Shown: positions 24,693 to 32,334 of the stretch, in pieces
Layout of the letters: the number at the start of each line of letters is the position of its first letter
How positions within the stretch are numbered: the first letter of the stretch is position 1
Source: Mycolicibacterium sp. S2-37
GTDB taxonomy: Bacteria > Actinomycetota > Actinomycetes > Mycobacteriales > Mycobacteriaceae
Assembly (NCBI RefSeq): GCF_017352375.1
Contig: NZ_JAFEVR010000006.1
Coordinates: 1 to 64,000, forward strand
DNA length: 64,000 nucleotides
Direction: 5' to 3'
Translations under genes and position numbers: made by a program
Notes under the pieces: model-generated
Seen by the model: the letters and a program-made list of their open reading frames with translations, nothing else
What the model was told of the DNA's origin: nothing
Database searches by the model: none

Positions 24693-25432
24693 CGCACGAC
24701 GCCCTCGGCGAGCGCCTGCCGGCGCAGAGTCGTGTGCAAGACCACCGACATCACGACCACGAAGCTCACGAATGCCGCCGTGCGCAGCCAGAACGACACG
24801 CTGCCGTCCCAGGCCAGCGGTCCGTCGGTGAACACCGCCGCGCCGGCGGCCGGGGCCATCGCGAGCCCGGTGACCAACGAGAAGTGGCCGACCCACCGCG
24901 GGAACACCGGGGCACCACCGCGATCCAGATAGACGGCCAGGGCCAACAGAAGGTTCTGTCCGACCAGCATGCCGACCGGTGCGACGAAGGTGATCCAGGC
25001 CAGATCGTTGAGCAGCTGGATCAGTTCAGGGTTGCGGTCTGGCCGGAAGGCCGCGACGAGGTAGAAGATGTCGGCCAGCGCGAAGATCGTGGCGCCGCTG
25101 ACCACGGCGGTCAGGTAGCAGTAGGCCAGTGCGTGGCTCTGTGTCGCCATCCGCTTCATCTGCACGACGATGACGGCGAAGAACGGCAGCAGCATGATCC
25201 CGCAGAGGTTCCAGGTGATCATCGTGAAACGCGTCGCCGCGGCGTTGTCGCGGTAGAACTCGGCGACTTCGGACGCGGGCAGGCGCGGCGGCATCGGCGG
25301 AAAGAACCCGGGAAACGCGGCGAACCCGATGAGCAGCACGATGCCGGCGATCGGACCGGTCCACAGGGCGATCCGCTGGGTCTTGATGTCGGCCGCCTGC
25401 GGGGAATCCTCGACCTCGGCGATGATCTGCAC
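24689..25432 (-). CDS. Six-helix membrane protein of unknown function (paralogue 2)
   Basis: A 247-residue integral membrane protein and first gene of the four-gene leftward membrane cluster. The GTG start at 25432 lacks a clear ribosome site, so initiation may be leaderless. About six hydrophobic helices; an N-terminal extracytoplasmic loop FPGFFPPMPPRLPASEVAEF resembles the corresponding VMPPPRPDVTVSEQVDFF of its paralogue. RPDRNPEL is shared. A perfect 16-base palindrome lies 11 bases upstream of the start codon and is a candidate operator for the whole cluster. Confidence 0.78.
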   Translation of the reverse strand: MQIIAEVEDSPQAADIKTQRIALWTGPIAGIVLLIGFAAFPGFFPPMPPRLPASEVAEFYRDNAAATRFTMITWNLCGIMLLPFFAVIVVQMKRMATQSHALAYCYLTAVVSGATIFALADIFYLVAAFRPDRNPELIQLLNDLAWITFVAPVGMLVGQNLLLALAVYLDRGGAPVFPRWVGHFSLVTGLAMAPAAGAAVFTDGPLAWDGSVSFWLRTAAFVSFVVVMSVVLHTTLRRQALAEGVVR

Positions 25433-25442
25433 CCCGCCGAGG

Positions 25443-25458
25443 CTAGCCGATCGGCTAG
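25443..25458. promoter_or_regulatory. Perfect palindrome CTAGCCGATCGGCTAG
   Basis: Sixteen bases, fully symmetric with no spacer, 11 bases upstream of the first gene of the COX-like membrane cluster and 33 bases downstream of the lipid-transfer gene stop. The lack of a loop and of T residues argues against a terminator. Best read as an operator; the regulator is unknown. Confidence 0.5.
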
Positions 25459-25490
25459 TCCATGGGCAATGGCCTACCGCCGGGGGCGGA

Positions 25491-26636
25491 CTACAACGAC
25501 AGGATGGTTGCGGACGCGGTCCCGGGTGCGCCGTACACCTGCGCCAGCCCGACCCGCGGATTGCCGGGCACCTGGCGGTCGCCCGCCTCGCCGCGCAGCT
25601 GACGCACCAGCTCGTGCACCTGCCGCAGCCCGGACGCGCCGATCGGCTCGCCGTTGGCGATCAGCCCGCCGTCGGTGTTGACCGGGATGGACCCGTGGAT
25701 CTCGGTGGCCCCGTCGGCCAGCAACTTCTCCTGTTCGCCGTCGGCGCACAGGCCCGTCTCGGCCATGTGGATGACCTCCGCGCCCGCGTCGGTGTCCTGC
25801 AGCTGCGCGATGTCGACGTCCTCGGGGCCGATGCCGGCCGCTTCGTAGGCGGCCCGTGCGGCGAAGACCGTCGGCGAGGGATCCTCGTCGAGCGGTGCGG
25901 AGGTCGCGTGCACTTCGTAGGCCCCGAAGGTTCGGGTACGGATTTCGCTGGATCTGACGTAGACCGGCTTGTCGGTGAACTTGTGCGCGATGTCGGCACG
26001 GCACATGATCACTGCTGCCGCACCCTCGTCCGGTGCGCAGAACATGTATTGCCGCAGGGGATAGTTCAGCACCGGCGATGCCATGATCTCATCGATGGAT
26101 ATCTCCTTGCGCCGGAACGCATTCGGGTTCAGTACCCCGTTGCGGAAGTTCTTGTTGGCCACCCGCGCCAGCGTCTCCTCGGAGATGTTGTGCTTGTGGA
26201 TGTAGTGATTGGCCTTCATGCCGAAGAACTTGGTGGTGACGAACTGACCGTTGTTGGCGTACCACTGGGGCAGTGCCAACTTGGCCGGATCGTCGGTGAA
26301 CGCTCCGCGGGGGTGCTTGTCGAGGCCGATGGCGATGCCGATGTCGTACTTGCCGAGCCGGATGGTGTCGGCGGTCTGCTGGATGGCCGACGCCGCGGTG
26401 GCGCAGGCGTTGAAGACGTTGGTGAAGGTGATGCCGGTCAGCCCGACGAGCCGGGTGACGGCGTCGGGGTTGGACACCTCATAACTGCCGCCGAAGCCGA
26501 ACTGGATGTCCTTCCACTGGACCCCGGCGTCCTGGAGGGCGAGGTGGATCGCGTCGGCGCCCATCTGCATCGCGGTCTTGTCGAATCGACCGAACGGGTG
26601 CAGCCCGACTCCGATGATGGCGACGTCGTTGGTCAT
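25491..26636 (-). CDS. Thiolase-like lipid-transfer protein
   Basis: A 381-residue protein of the thiolase superfamily, SCP-x/Ltp subgroup. The acyl-binding cysteine is kept in NACATAAS (about C78), but the usual GHP loop reads GGLIANGEPIGASG, so the catalytic histidine position is glutamate. Members of this subgroup pair with DUF35 OB-fold proteins; the cholesterol enzyme Ltp2 with ChsH2 is a retro-aldolase rather than a thiolase. Here the DUF35 gene lies 13 bases upstream in the same operon, so an aldolase or altered acyl-transfer reaction on a CoA-bound side chain is a fair guess. The exact reaction is unproven. Confidence 0.82.
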   Translation of the reverse strand: MTNDVAIIGVGLHPFGRFDKTAMQMGADAIHLALQDAGVQWKDIQFGFGGSYEVSNPDAVTRLVGLTGITFTNVFNACATAASAIQQTADTIRLGKYDIGIAIGLDKHPRGAFTDDPAKLALPQWYANNGQFVTTKFFGMKANHYIHKHNISEETLARVANKNFRNGVLNPNAFRRKEISIDEIMASPVLNYPLRQYMFCAPDEGAAAVIMCRADIAHKFTDKPVYVRSSEIRTRTFGAYEVHATSAPLDEDPSPTVFAARAAYEAAGIGPEDVDIAQLQDTDAGAEVIHMAETGLCADGEQEKLLADGATEIHGSIPVNTDGGLIANGEPIGASGLRQVHELVRQLRGEAGDRQVPGNPRVGLAQVYGAPGTASATILSL

Positions 26637-26649
26637 CGTGAACCTCTGT

Positions 26650-27084
26650 CTAGACGGGCTGGAAGGCGAACGTGATGATCTCGTTGCCCTCCTCGTCGGT
26701 GGTGAACGGGATCATGGTCAGCTCGACGTCCATGCCGAACTGCAGTTTCGCCGGGTCGTTCTCGGTGAGCCGGCCCTCGACCCGGATGACGGGATCGCCG
26801 TCGTCCTCGAGTTGGACGAGCCCGACGCCGAACGGGACGAAATCCTTACCGGTCGGGCCCTTGTACGGCGCACCGGGCGGAAAGCCCTGCGTGGTCCAGG
26901 CGACCAGGGTGCCGCGCCGGGGCAACGGCAGCTCGGACATCTCCGGGCTGCTGCACCGCGGGCAGTACTGCTGGACCGGAAACACCGTGGCGGAGCAGGC
27001 GCCACAACGGCTTCCGATCAACTGAGGGTTGGAATCCGGCCAGGTGGAGATCTCGGGCGCGAGGGCCTTCTGCGTGCTCGACAC
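26650..27084 (-). CDS. Zn-ribbon/OB-fold (DUF35) protein, partner of lipid-transfer protein
   Basis: A 144-residue protein starting at GTG 27084. The rubredoxin-like zinc ribbon is complete: SRCGACSATVFPVQQYCPRC gives CxxC-x11-CxxC at about residues 27-44. The OB-fold follows (RRGTLVAWTTQGF, FGVGLVQLEDD, VELTMIPF). Such proteins bind acyl-CoA and complex with thiolase-like or aldolase partners; here the partner is the gene 13 bases downstream. A GAGAAT-N3-ATTCTC box lies 15 bases upstream of the start, followed by a KstR-like site at 27123. Confidence 0.88.
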   Translation of the reverse strand: MSSTQKALAPEISTWPDSNPQLIGSRCGACSATVFPVQQYCPRCSSPEMSELPLPRRGTLVAWTTQGFPPGAPYKGPTGKDFVPFGVGLVQLEDDGDPVIRVEGRLTENDPAKLQFGMDVELTMIPFTTDEEGNEIITFAFQPV

Positions 27085-27099
27085 GCGTTGACGATAACT

Positions 27100-27114
27100 G
27101 AGAATAGGATTCTC
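27100..27114. promoter_or_regulatory. GAGAAT-type box, N3 form, perfect arms
   Basis: GAGAAT-AGG-ATTCTC, with perfect inverted arms, 15 bases before the DUF35 start codon. It is one of the two cleanest copies (the other at 29504) and defines the consensus. On the gene strand TATTCT could double as the -10 hexamer. Confidence 0.65.
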
Positions 27115-27122
27115 GTCTAGAG

Positions 27123-27134
27123 AGAACGTGTTCT
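27123..27134. promoter_or_regulatory. KstR-like palindrome AGAACGTGTTCT
   Basis: AGAAC-GT-GTTCT holds the AACnnGTT core of the mycobacterial cholesterol repressor KstR, whose consensus I know as TnnAACnnGTTnnA; the outer T and A are not met. It lies 39 bases upstream of the DUF35 gene, next to the GAGAAT box. Confidence 0.4.
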
Positions 27135-27851
27135 TTACCGCGGTCGTTTCATCACTTTGTCGGCGGCGTCCCAGTGGGCGTCGGACACCCACAGGCGAGC
27201 GAACGCGTCCACCGCCTCGGCCGGCGTGGCGCCCGCGATCACCCGCTTGATCTCGGCAGCCGGACGACTGGCCAGTTGCCGCGCGATCGCCCGCCATTCC
27301 TGGTCGAAGGTCGGCCGCGGCAGCACCGCATCGACGAGTCCGATCCGTTCGGCGGCGGCGGCATCGAGGATTCTGCCGGTGCCGGCGAGCAGCAGGGCGC
27401 GCCCCTTGCCGACCAGCGCCGCCAACCGCTCAGCGCCACCCCAGGCCGGCATGATCTCGAGCGTCACCTGGTTGAAACCGATCCTGATGTCCTCGGCGGC
27501 GAGCCGGATGTCCGCGGCGACGGCGAACTCCGCACCACCGCCGAGCGCGTGTCCGTTGAGTGCGGCGATGACGGGTCCCGGAAACTCCGCCAGCCGATCG
27601 CAGATCGAGCGCATCCGCCGCGCCATCGCGGCGGCCTCGTCCACGGTCCGCAGCGCGCTGAGCTCTTTCAGATCTCCGCCGGAGACGAAGGCACGGTCGC
27701 CGGCCCCGGTGATCACCAGGGCGCGGGCGTCGCCGACGCGGTCGAGAACATCGTCGAGTTCACCCATGGTGTCCAGCGAGATCGCGTTGCGGGCCTGCGG
27801 CCGGTTGATGGTGATGATCGCCAATCCGTTGTCCGACTCGAGTTCGACCAC
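27135..27851 (-). CDS. Enoyl-CoA hydratase/isomerase family protein
   Basis: A 238-residue crotonase-fold enzyme. The oxyanion-hole regions are FVSGGDLKEL and NGHALGGGAEFAVAADIRLA, and the adenine-binding TINRPQARNAIS is near the N-terminus. The glutamate in GGAEFA occupies one catalytic position. It probably hydrates an unsaturated acyl-CoA in the beta-oxidation route encoded around it. I place the start at GTG 27851 (VVELESDNG); an extension upstream would run into the box at 27879. It is divergent from the acyl-CoA ligase at 27934. Confidence 0.88.
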   Translation of the reverse strand: MVELESDNGLAIITINRPQARNAISLDTMGELDDVLDRVGDARALVITGAGDRAFVSGGDLKELSALRTVDEAAAMARRMRSICDRLAEFPGPVIAALNGHALGGGAEFAVAADIRLAAEDIRIGFNQVTLEIMPAWGGAERLAALVGKGRALLLAGTGRILDAAAAERIGLVDAVLPRPTFDQEWRAIARQLASRPAAEIKRVIAGATPAEAVDAFARLWVSDAHWDAADKVMKRPR

Positions 27852-27878
27852 TCTGCATTCTCCGCTCGCGGTATTGGC

Positions 27879-27897
27879 ATTCTCGGTTGCGGAGAAT
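27879..27897. promoter_or_regulatory. GAGAAT-type box, N7 form, in divergent promoter
   Basis: ATTCTC-N7-GAGAAT with perfect arms, in the 82-base gap between the leftward hydratase and the rightward acyl-CoA ligase. A further single ATTCTC lies at 27857-27862, one helical double-turn away. The flanks match the box at 20804. Confidence 0.62.
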
Positions 27898-27933
27898 AGC
27901 ATCGCCCAGGGAACTGGAGGAGCTGCGGCGCAC

Positions 27934-29505
27934 ATGCGAAACATCCCCGAAGAGCTGACGAAACGCTACGAAGCCGAGGGGTGGTGGACGCGGGAGACCC
28001 TGGGCGAGTTGTTGGCCCGCGGTCTGGGCGACGCCCCTGCTGTGCCCTTTCACGTGCACTCAGCGGTGCGGCCGTATCACGGCACCTTCGCCGAGGTCGA
28101 GCTGACCGCCCGCCGGCTGGCGGCGGGTCTGCGCGCCCGCGGCGTAGGGCCCGGCGACGTGGTGGCGCTTCAGCTGCCGAACTGGATGGAGGCGGCGGCG
28201 GCGTTCTGGGCTTCGGCATTCCTGGGTGCGGTGACCGTACCGATCGTGCACTTCTACGGCCGCCGGGAGCTGGGCCACATCATCGAGGCGGCGCAGCCAA
28301 AGGTCCTGATCACCGCGGAGGGGTTCGGCCGCATGCGCTTTCAGCCGGACCTCTGCGCGGATATCCCGATCGTCGCCCTGGTCGGGAGCAGCTTCGACGA
28401 GTTGCTCGCCGACGAGCCGATGGCGGGAACCCTCCAGGCCGATCCCGCAGGCCGAGCGCTGATCGCGTTCACCTCAGGAACCACCCGCGCACCGAAAGGT
28501 GTGGTGCACAGCCATCAGACGCTGGTTTTCGAGACCCGCCAGCTGCTGATGAACTATCCGCCCGACCGCGGCCGCCAGCTCACCGCGACACCTGTCGGGC
28601 ACTTCATCGGGATGCTCGGCGCGTTCTTGATCCCGGTCCTGGAGGGTTCGGCGATCGATCTGTGCGACGTGTGGGACCCGGGCAAGGTGCTGGATCTCAT
28701 CGAGCACGAGGGACTCTCGATCGGCGGCGGGCCGCCCTACTTCGTCACCAGCCTGCTCGACCATCCGGACTGCCGGCCCGAGCACGTGAAGCATTTCTCG
28801 ACCGTCGGCCTCGGCGGCTCGACCGTCCCCGCGGCGGTCACGCGCAGGCTCGCCGATCTCGGGCTTTTCGTGTTCCGGTCGTACGGCAGCACCGAGCACC
28901 CCTCGATCACCGGGTCGCGTCCGACCGCGCCGGAGGACAAGCGGCTCTACACCGACGGCGACCCCCGCCCCGGGGTGGAGATCAAGCTGACCGACGACGG
29001 CGAGATCCTCTCCCGCGGACCGGATCTGTGCCTCGGGTACACCGATGACGCGCTGACGGCCAAGGCGTTCGACAGCGAGGGGTGGTACCACACCGGCGAC
29101 ATCGGCACGCTCGACGACGATGGCTACCTCACCATCACCGACCGCAAGGCCGACATCATCATCCGCGGCGGCGAGAACATCAGCGCGCTCGAGGTCGAAG
29201 AGGTGCTGCTGGCCATGCCGGCGGTCGCCGAGGCGGTGGTGGTGTCGGCCCCTGATGCGCGTCTGGGTGAGCACGCAGCGGCGGTCGTGCGGGTCAAGGC
29301 CGGCCACCGGATGCCGAGTCTCGACGACGTCCGCGTGCACTTCGACCTCGCCGGTGTGGCCCGGCAGAAGTGGCCCGAGGAGTTGCTCGAGATCCCCGAA
29401 GGGGAGGACTACCCGCGGACTGCCAGCGGGAAGGTGCAGAAGGTTCGCGTCCGTGAACTGGTTCGCCGAAGCGCCATGCAGGACATTGCAGCGCTCACCA
29501 AATGA
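27934..29505 (+). CDS. Acyl-CoA synthetase (FadD-type AMP-dependent ligase)
   Basis: A 523-residue adenylate-forming ligase that activates a carboxylic acid with ATP and CoA. AMP-binding P-loop FTSGTTRAPKGVVHS near residue 180, YGSTEHP in the adenine motif, GWYHTGDIG, ADIIIRGGENISALEVEEVL at the hinge, and the catalytic lysine in RTASGKVQK near the end. I start it at ATG 27934, with GGAGGAG upstream. It is the first gene of a rightward operon with amidohydrolase, a second ligase and two Mce-associated proteins. A GAGAAT box overlaps its stop codon. Confidence 0.92.
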   Translation: MRNIPEELTKRYEAEGWWTRETLGELLARGLGDAPAVPFHVHSAVRPYHGTFAEVELTARRLAAGLRARGVGPGDVVALQLPNWMEAAAAFWASAFLGAVTVPIVHFYGRRELGHIIEAAQPKVLITAEGFGRMRFQPDLCADIPIVALVGSSFDELLADEPMAGTLQADPAGRALIAFTSGTTRAPKGVVHSHQTLVFETRQLLMNYPPDRGRQLTATPVGHFIGMLGAFLIPVLEGSAIDLCDVWDPGKVLDLIEHEGLSIGGGPPYFVTSLLDHPDCRPEHVKHFSTVGLGGSTVPAAVTRRLADLGLFVFRSYGSTEHPSITGSRPTAPEDKRLYTDGDPRPGVEIKLTDDGEILSRGPDLCLGYTDDALTAKAFDSEGWYHTGDIGTLDDDGYLTITDRKADIIIRGGENISALEVEEVLLAMPAVAEAVVVSAPDARLGEHAAAVVRVKAGHRMPSLDDVRVHFDLAGVARQKWPEELLEIPEGEDYPRTASGKVQKVRVRELVRRSAMQDIAALTK

Positions 29506-29518
29506 GAATACGATTCTC
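29504..29518. promoter_or_regulatory. GAGAAT-type box, N3 form, perfect arms
   Basis: GAGAAT-ACG-ATTCTC overlaps the stop codon of the ligase gene and ends 22 bases before the amidohydrolase ATG. A second promoter inside the operon is implied. Confidence 0.62.
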
Positions 29519-29540
29519 TCGATAAGCAAAGGAGCATTCC

Positions 29541-30731
29541 ATGGGTCAACTTTCCCACCGGGTCGACATCCCCTTTCCGCTCTTCGACGCGGACAACCAT
29601 CTGTACGAACCGCCGGAGGCGATGACCAAGTACCTCCCCAAGGAGTACAAGGACGTCGTCCAGTACGTCGAGATCAACGGCCGCACCAAGATCGCGCTCA
29701 AGGGCCAGATCAGTAACTACATTCCGAACCCGACGTTCTCGGTGGTCGCAAAGCCGGGTGCGTGGGAGGAGTACTTCAAGTTCGGCAACCCGGACGGAAA
29801 GAGCAAGCGCGAACTGTTCGGTGAGCCGATGAAGGCCATCCCGGCGTTCTTCGAGCCCGAGCCCCGCATCGAGAAGATGAACGAGCTGGGCATCGAGCGC
29901 TCGCTGATGTTCCCGACGCTGGCCAGCCTCATCGAGGAGCGGCTGTCCGACGACCCGATCGCCATCCACGTGATCATCCACGCACTGAACGAGTGGCTGC
30001 ACGAGGTGTGGGGCTTCAACTACCAGAACCGCATCTTCACCACGCCGGTGATCACCCTGCCGATCGTCGAAAAGGCAATCGAGGAACTGGAGTGGGCCGT
30101 CAAGCGCGGCGCCCGCGCCATCCTGATCCGTCCGGCGCCGGTCCCCGGCTTCCGCGGGCCGCGTTCCTTCGCGCTGCCCGAGTTCGACCCCTTCTGGGAG
30201 CGGGTCGTCCACCACGACATCTTCGTCGGCATGCACTCCTCGGACAGCGGCTACTCGCGCTACACCTCCGAGTGGGACGGTGCCGCACAGGAGATGCTGC
30301 CGTTCCAGACCAACGCCATGTCGATCCTCAACGAATGGCGCCCGATCCAGGACGCGGTCGCGTCCTGGGTCATCCACGGTGCGCTCTTCCGTTTCCCGAC
30401 GCTGAAGGTGGGCATCGTGGAGGCCGGGTCGAAATGGATGTTCCCGCTGCTCGATTCGATGGCCGAGGTATACAAGAAGGCCCCGGAAGCCTTCCTGGGC
30501 AACCCCATCGAGGAGATCAAGAACCGCATCTACGTCAGCCCGTTCTACGAGGAGGGCATCGACGATCTGATCAACCTCATCGGTGTCGACCAGGTGCTCT
30601 ACGGCTCCGACTGGCCACATCCGGAAGGTCTGGCCGAGCCGACGCACTACGTCACCGCCCTCGAGCATCTGTCGGTCGAGGATCAGGCGAAGATCATGGG
30701 CGGCAACCTGGGACGTCTCGTCACCACGTGA
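29541..30731 (+). CDS. Amidohydrolase family protein (amidohydrolase_2)
   Basis: A 396-residue TIM-barrel protein of the amidohydrolase_2 group, whose members hydrolyse C-C or C-N bonds or decarboxylate, often with one metal. Visible marks are the N-terminal DADNHLYE (a reduced HxH motif), VGMHSSDSGY, and the metal-binding aspartate in YGSDWPHPEG near the C-terminus. Relatives are frequent in mycobacterial steroid and aromatic degradation clusters. AAAGGAG is eight bases upstream of the ATG. The stop overlaps the next ligase start (GTGA). The substrate is not known; a ring- or side-chain-opening step is an inference. Confidence 0.88.
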   Translation: MGQLSHRVDIPFPLFDADNHLYEPPEAMTKYLPKEYKDVVQYVEINGRTKIALKGQISNYIPNPTFSVVAKPGAWEEYFKFGNPDGKSKRELFGEPMKAIPAFFEPEPRIEKMNELGIERSLMFPTLASLIEERLSDDPIAIHVIIHALNEWLHEVWGFNYQNRIFTTPVITLPIVEKAIEELEWAVKRGARAILIRPAPVPGFRGPRSFALPEFDPFWERVVHHDIFVGMHSSDSGYSRYTSEWDGAAQEMLPFQTNAMSILNEWRPIQDAVASWVIHGALFRFPTLKVGIVEAGSKWMFPLLDSMAEVYKKAPEAFLGNPIEEIKNRIYVSPFYEEGIDDLINLIGVDQVLYGSDWPHPEGLAEPTHYVTALEHLSVEDQAKIMGGNLGRLVTT

Positions 30732-32191
30732 CATACCAGCCACGCTGGAACACCATCCCCGAGATGGTGTTGAGCGCAGCGGACCGGTTCGGCGATGCGG
30801 AAGCAGTCGTCGACGGTCCGCTGCGTTTGTCATACGCCCAGGTTGTCGACAAAATCCGCTGTGCGGCAGGGGCTTTCGCCGACCTTGGGGTAGAAGGCGG
30901 CGACCGTGTCGCGATCTGGGCGCCCAACTCCGCCGAGTGGATGATCGCGGCGTTCGGCCTGCTGACCGCCGGCGGTGTGCTCGTCCCGGTGAACACCCGC
31001 TTCAAGGCCGACGAGGCGACCGACGTCATCCGGCGCAGCGGCGCCAAGGCCGTGCTGGTGCAGAAGGGCTTCCTCGGCCAGGAGTACACACTGCCTTCTT
31101 GTGGGTCCCGCCGGCTTCCGCCGGTGATCGACGTGAAATCGGACTTCCTCGACAGTGGTAAGCCGTTCAGCCGGACTGTCGACGGATCGGACATCTCCGA
31201 CATCATCTTCACCTCCGGGACGACCGGGCGCCCCAAGGGCGTGATGATGAACCATCGGCAGAACCTTCGGCTCTACGAGGAGTGGTGCAACCTCGCCGAT
31301 CTGCGGCCGGGTGACCGCTATCTGATGGTCAATCCGTATTTCCACACCTTCGGGTACAAGGCCGGACTGATCGCGTCGTTTATCCGCGGGGCGACGATGC
31401 TGCCGGTTCCGGTGTTCGACGTGGACCGCGTCGTGGAACTGATCGCGTCCGAACGCATCACGATGCTGCCCGGCCCGCCCACGCTGTATCACTCGCTGCT
31501 GGCGGTCCAGGACAAGTCGAGGCTGGCGACACTGCGCGCCGGTGTCACCGGGGCGGCCGACATTCCCGTCGAACTGGTCCGGCGGGTCCTCGAGGAGCTG
31601 CCGTTCCAGACCCTGGCGACCGGTTACGGGCTGACCGAGGCGGGGACGGCCACGCTGTCGCGTCCCGGTGATTCGTTCACCGACATCGCCACCACGGTGG
31701 GCACCGCATGCGACGGCGTCGAAGTCCGCATCGCCGATGACGGCGAGGTGCTCGTGCGCGGATACACCGTCATGCAGGGTTATCTCGACGATCCGGCCGC
31801 CACGGCGGAGGCCATCGACCCCGACGGCTGGTTGCACACCGGTGATCTCGGCACGCTCGACGACGCCGGACGGCTGCGCATCGTGGGCCGCAAGAAGGAC
31901 ATGTTCATCGTCGGCGGGTTCAACGCCTACCCGGCCGAGATCGAAGGTTTCCTCCTCGAACATCCGGCTGTCGCCCAGGTTGCGGTGATCGGTGTGGACG
32001 ACGAACGCCTGGGGCAGGTGGGTAAGGCGTTCGTGGTGCGGCAGAACCCGGCGGACGGTATCGCCGCCGAGGACCTGATCGGCTGGGCCCGTGAGAAGAT
32101 GGCCGGGTTCAAAGTCCCGCGTTACGTCGAGTTCCGCGACTCGCTTCCGCTCAACGCCACCGGGAAGGTGATGAAGGATCAGTTGCGCTGA
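30728..32191 (+). CDS. Acyl-CoA synthetase (FadD3-like AMP-dependent ligase)
   Basis: A 487-residue adenylate-forming ligase. P-loop FTSGTTGRPKGVMMNH near residue 160, YGLTEAGT, GWLHTGDLG, hinge MFIVGGFNAYPAEIEGFL, and the catalytic lysine in NATGKVMKDQLR. The overall look resembles FadD3, the ligase that activates the C/D-ring propionate of cholesterol, but this is family resemblance and not an assignment. The GTG at 30728 overlaps the amidohydrolase stop. Two ligases in one operon suggest two different acids are activated, for example a side chain and a ring fragment. Confidence 0.9.
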   Translation: MTYQPRWNTIPEMVLSAADRFGDAEAVVDGPLRLSYAQVVDKIRCAAGAFADLGVEGGDRVAIWAPNSAEWMIAAFGLLTAGGVLVPVNTRFKADEATDVIRRSGAKAVLVQKGFLGQEYTLPSCGSRRLPPVIDVKSDFLDSGKPFSRTVDGSDISDIIFTSGTTGRPKGVMMNHRQNLRLYEEWCNLADLRPGDRYLMVNPYFHTFGYKAGLIASFIRGATMLPVPVFDVDRVVELIASERITMLPGPPTLYHSLLAVQDKSRLATLRAGVTGAADIPVELVRRVLEELPFQTLATGYGLTEAGTATLSRPGDSFTDIATTVGTACDGVEVRIADDGEVLVRGYTVMQGYLDDPAATAEAIDPDGWLHTGDLGTLDDAGRLRIVGRKKDMFIVGGFNAYPAEIEGFLLEHPAVAQVAVIGVDDERLGQVGKAFVVRQNPADGIAAEDLIGWAREKMAGFKVPRYVEFRDSLPLNATGKVMKDQLR

Positions 32192-32206
32192 GCGGCCGCA
32201 CAGCGC

Positions 32207-32221
32207 GGAAATGACATTTCC
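32207..32221. promoter_or_regulatory. Palindrome GGAAAT-GAC-ATTTCC
   Basis: With flanks it is 19 bases, symmetric apart from the centre (GC at one end, GC at the other). It has the same N3 layout as the GAGAAT boxes with the variant arm GGAAAT/ATTTCC seen at 4038. It begins 16 bases after the ligase stop. It could also fold as a small hairpin, but no T run follows. Confidence 0.45.
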
Positions 32222-32258
32222 GCAGGAAAACGGCTGTATTCGATCGATCTGGACATGA

Positions 32259-32278
32259 GGTATCGTCGCGGCGATACC
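32259..32278. promoter_or_regulatory. Palindrome GGTATCGTCGCGGCGATACC
   Basis: Twenty bases, symmetric except for one pair either side of the central CGCG. It lies 57 bases upstream of the first Mce-associated gene, between two other repeat elements. An operator is more likely than a terminator because no T run follows. Confidence 0.45.
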
Positions 32279-32294
32279 CTGAAAAGGTAATGGC

Positions 32295-32306
32295 ATTCTC
32301 ATTCTC
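32295..32306. promoter_or_regulatory. Tandem half-sites ATTCTC-ATTCTC
   Basis: Two directly repeated copies of the half-site of the GAGAAT boxes, 28 bases upstream of the first Mce-associated gene. The preceding bases GGC match the flank of the N7-type boxes (GGCATTCTC). Confidence 0.4.
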
Positions 32307-32334
32307 GACCGTATTCACCCGACAAGGAGGTCGC

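Noticed and set aside
27123..27134. Calling the whole locus a KstR regulon
   Set aside because: Only one KstR-like core was seen, with imperfect outer bases; the recurring motif is different.
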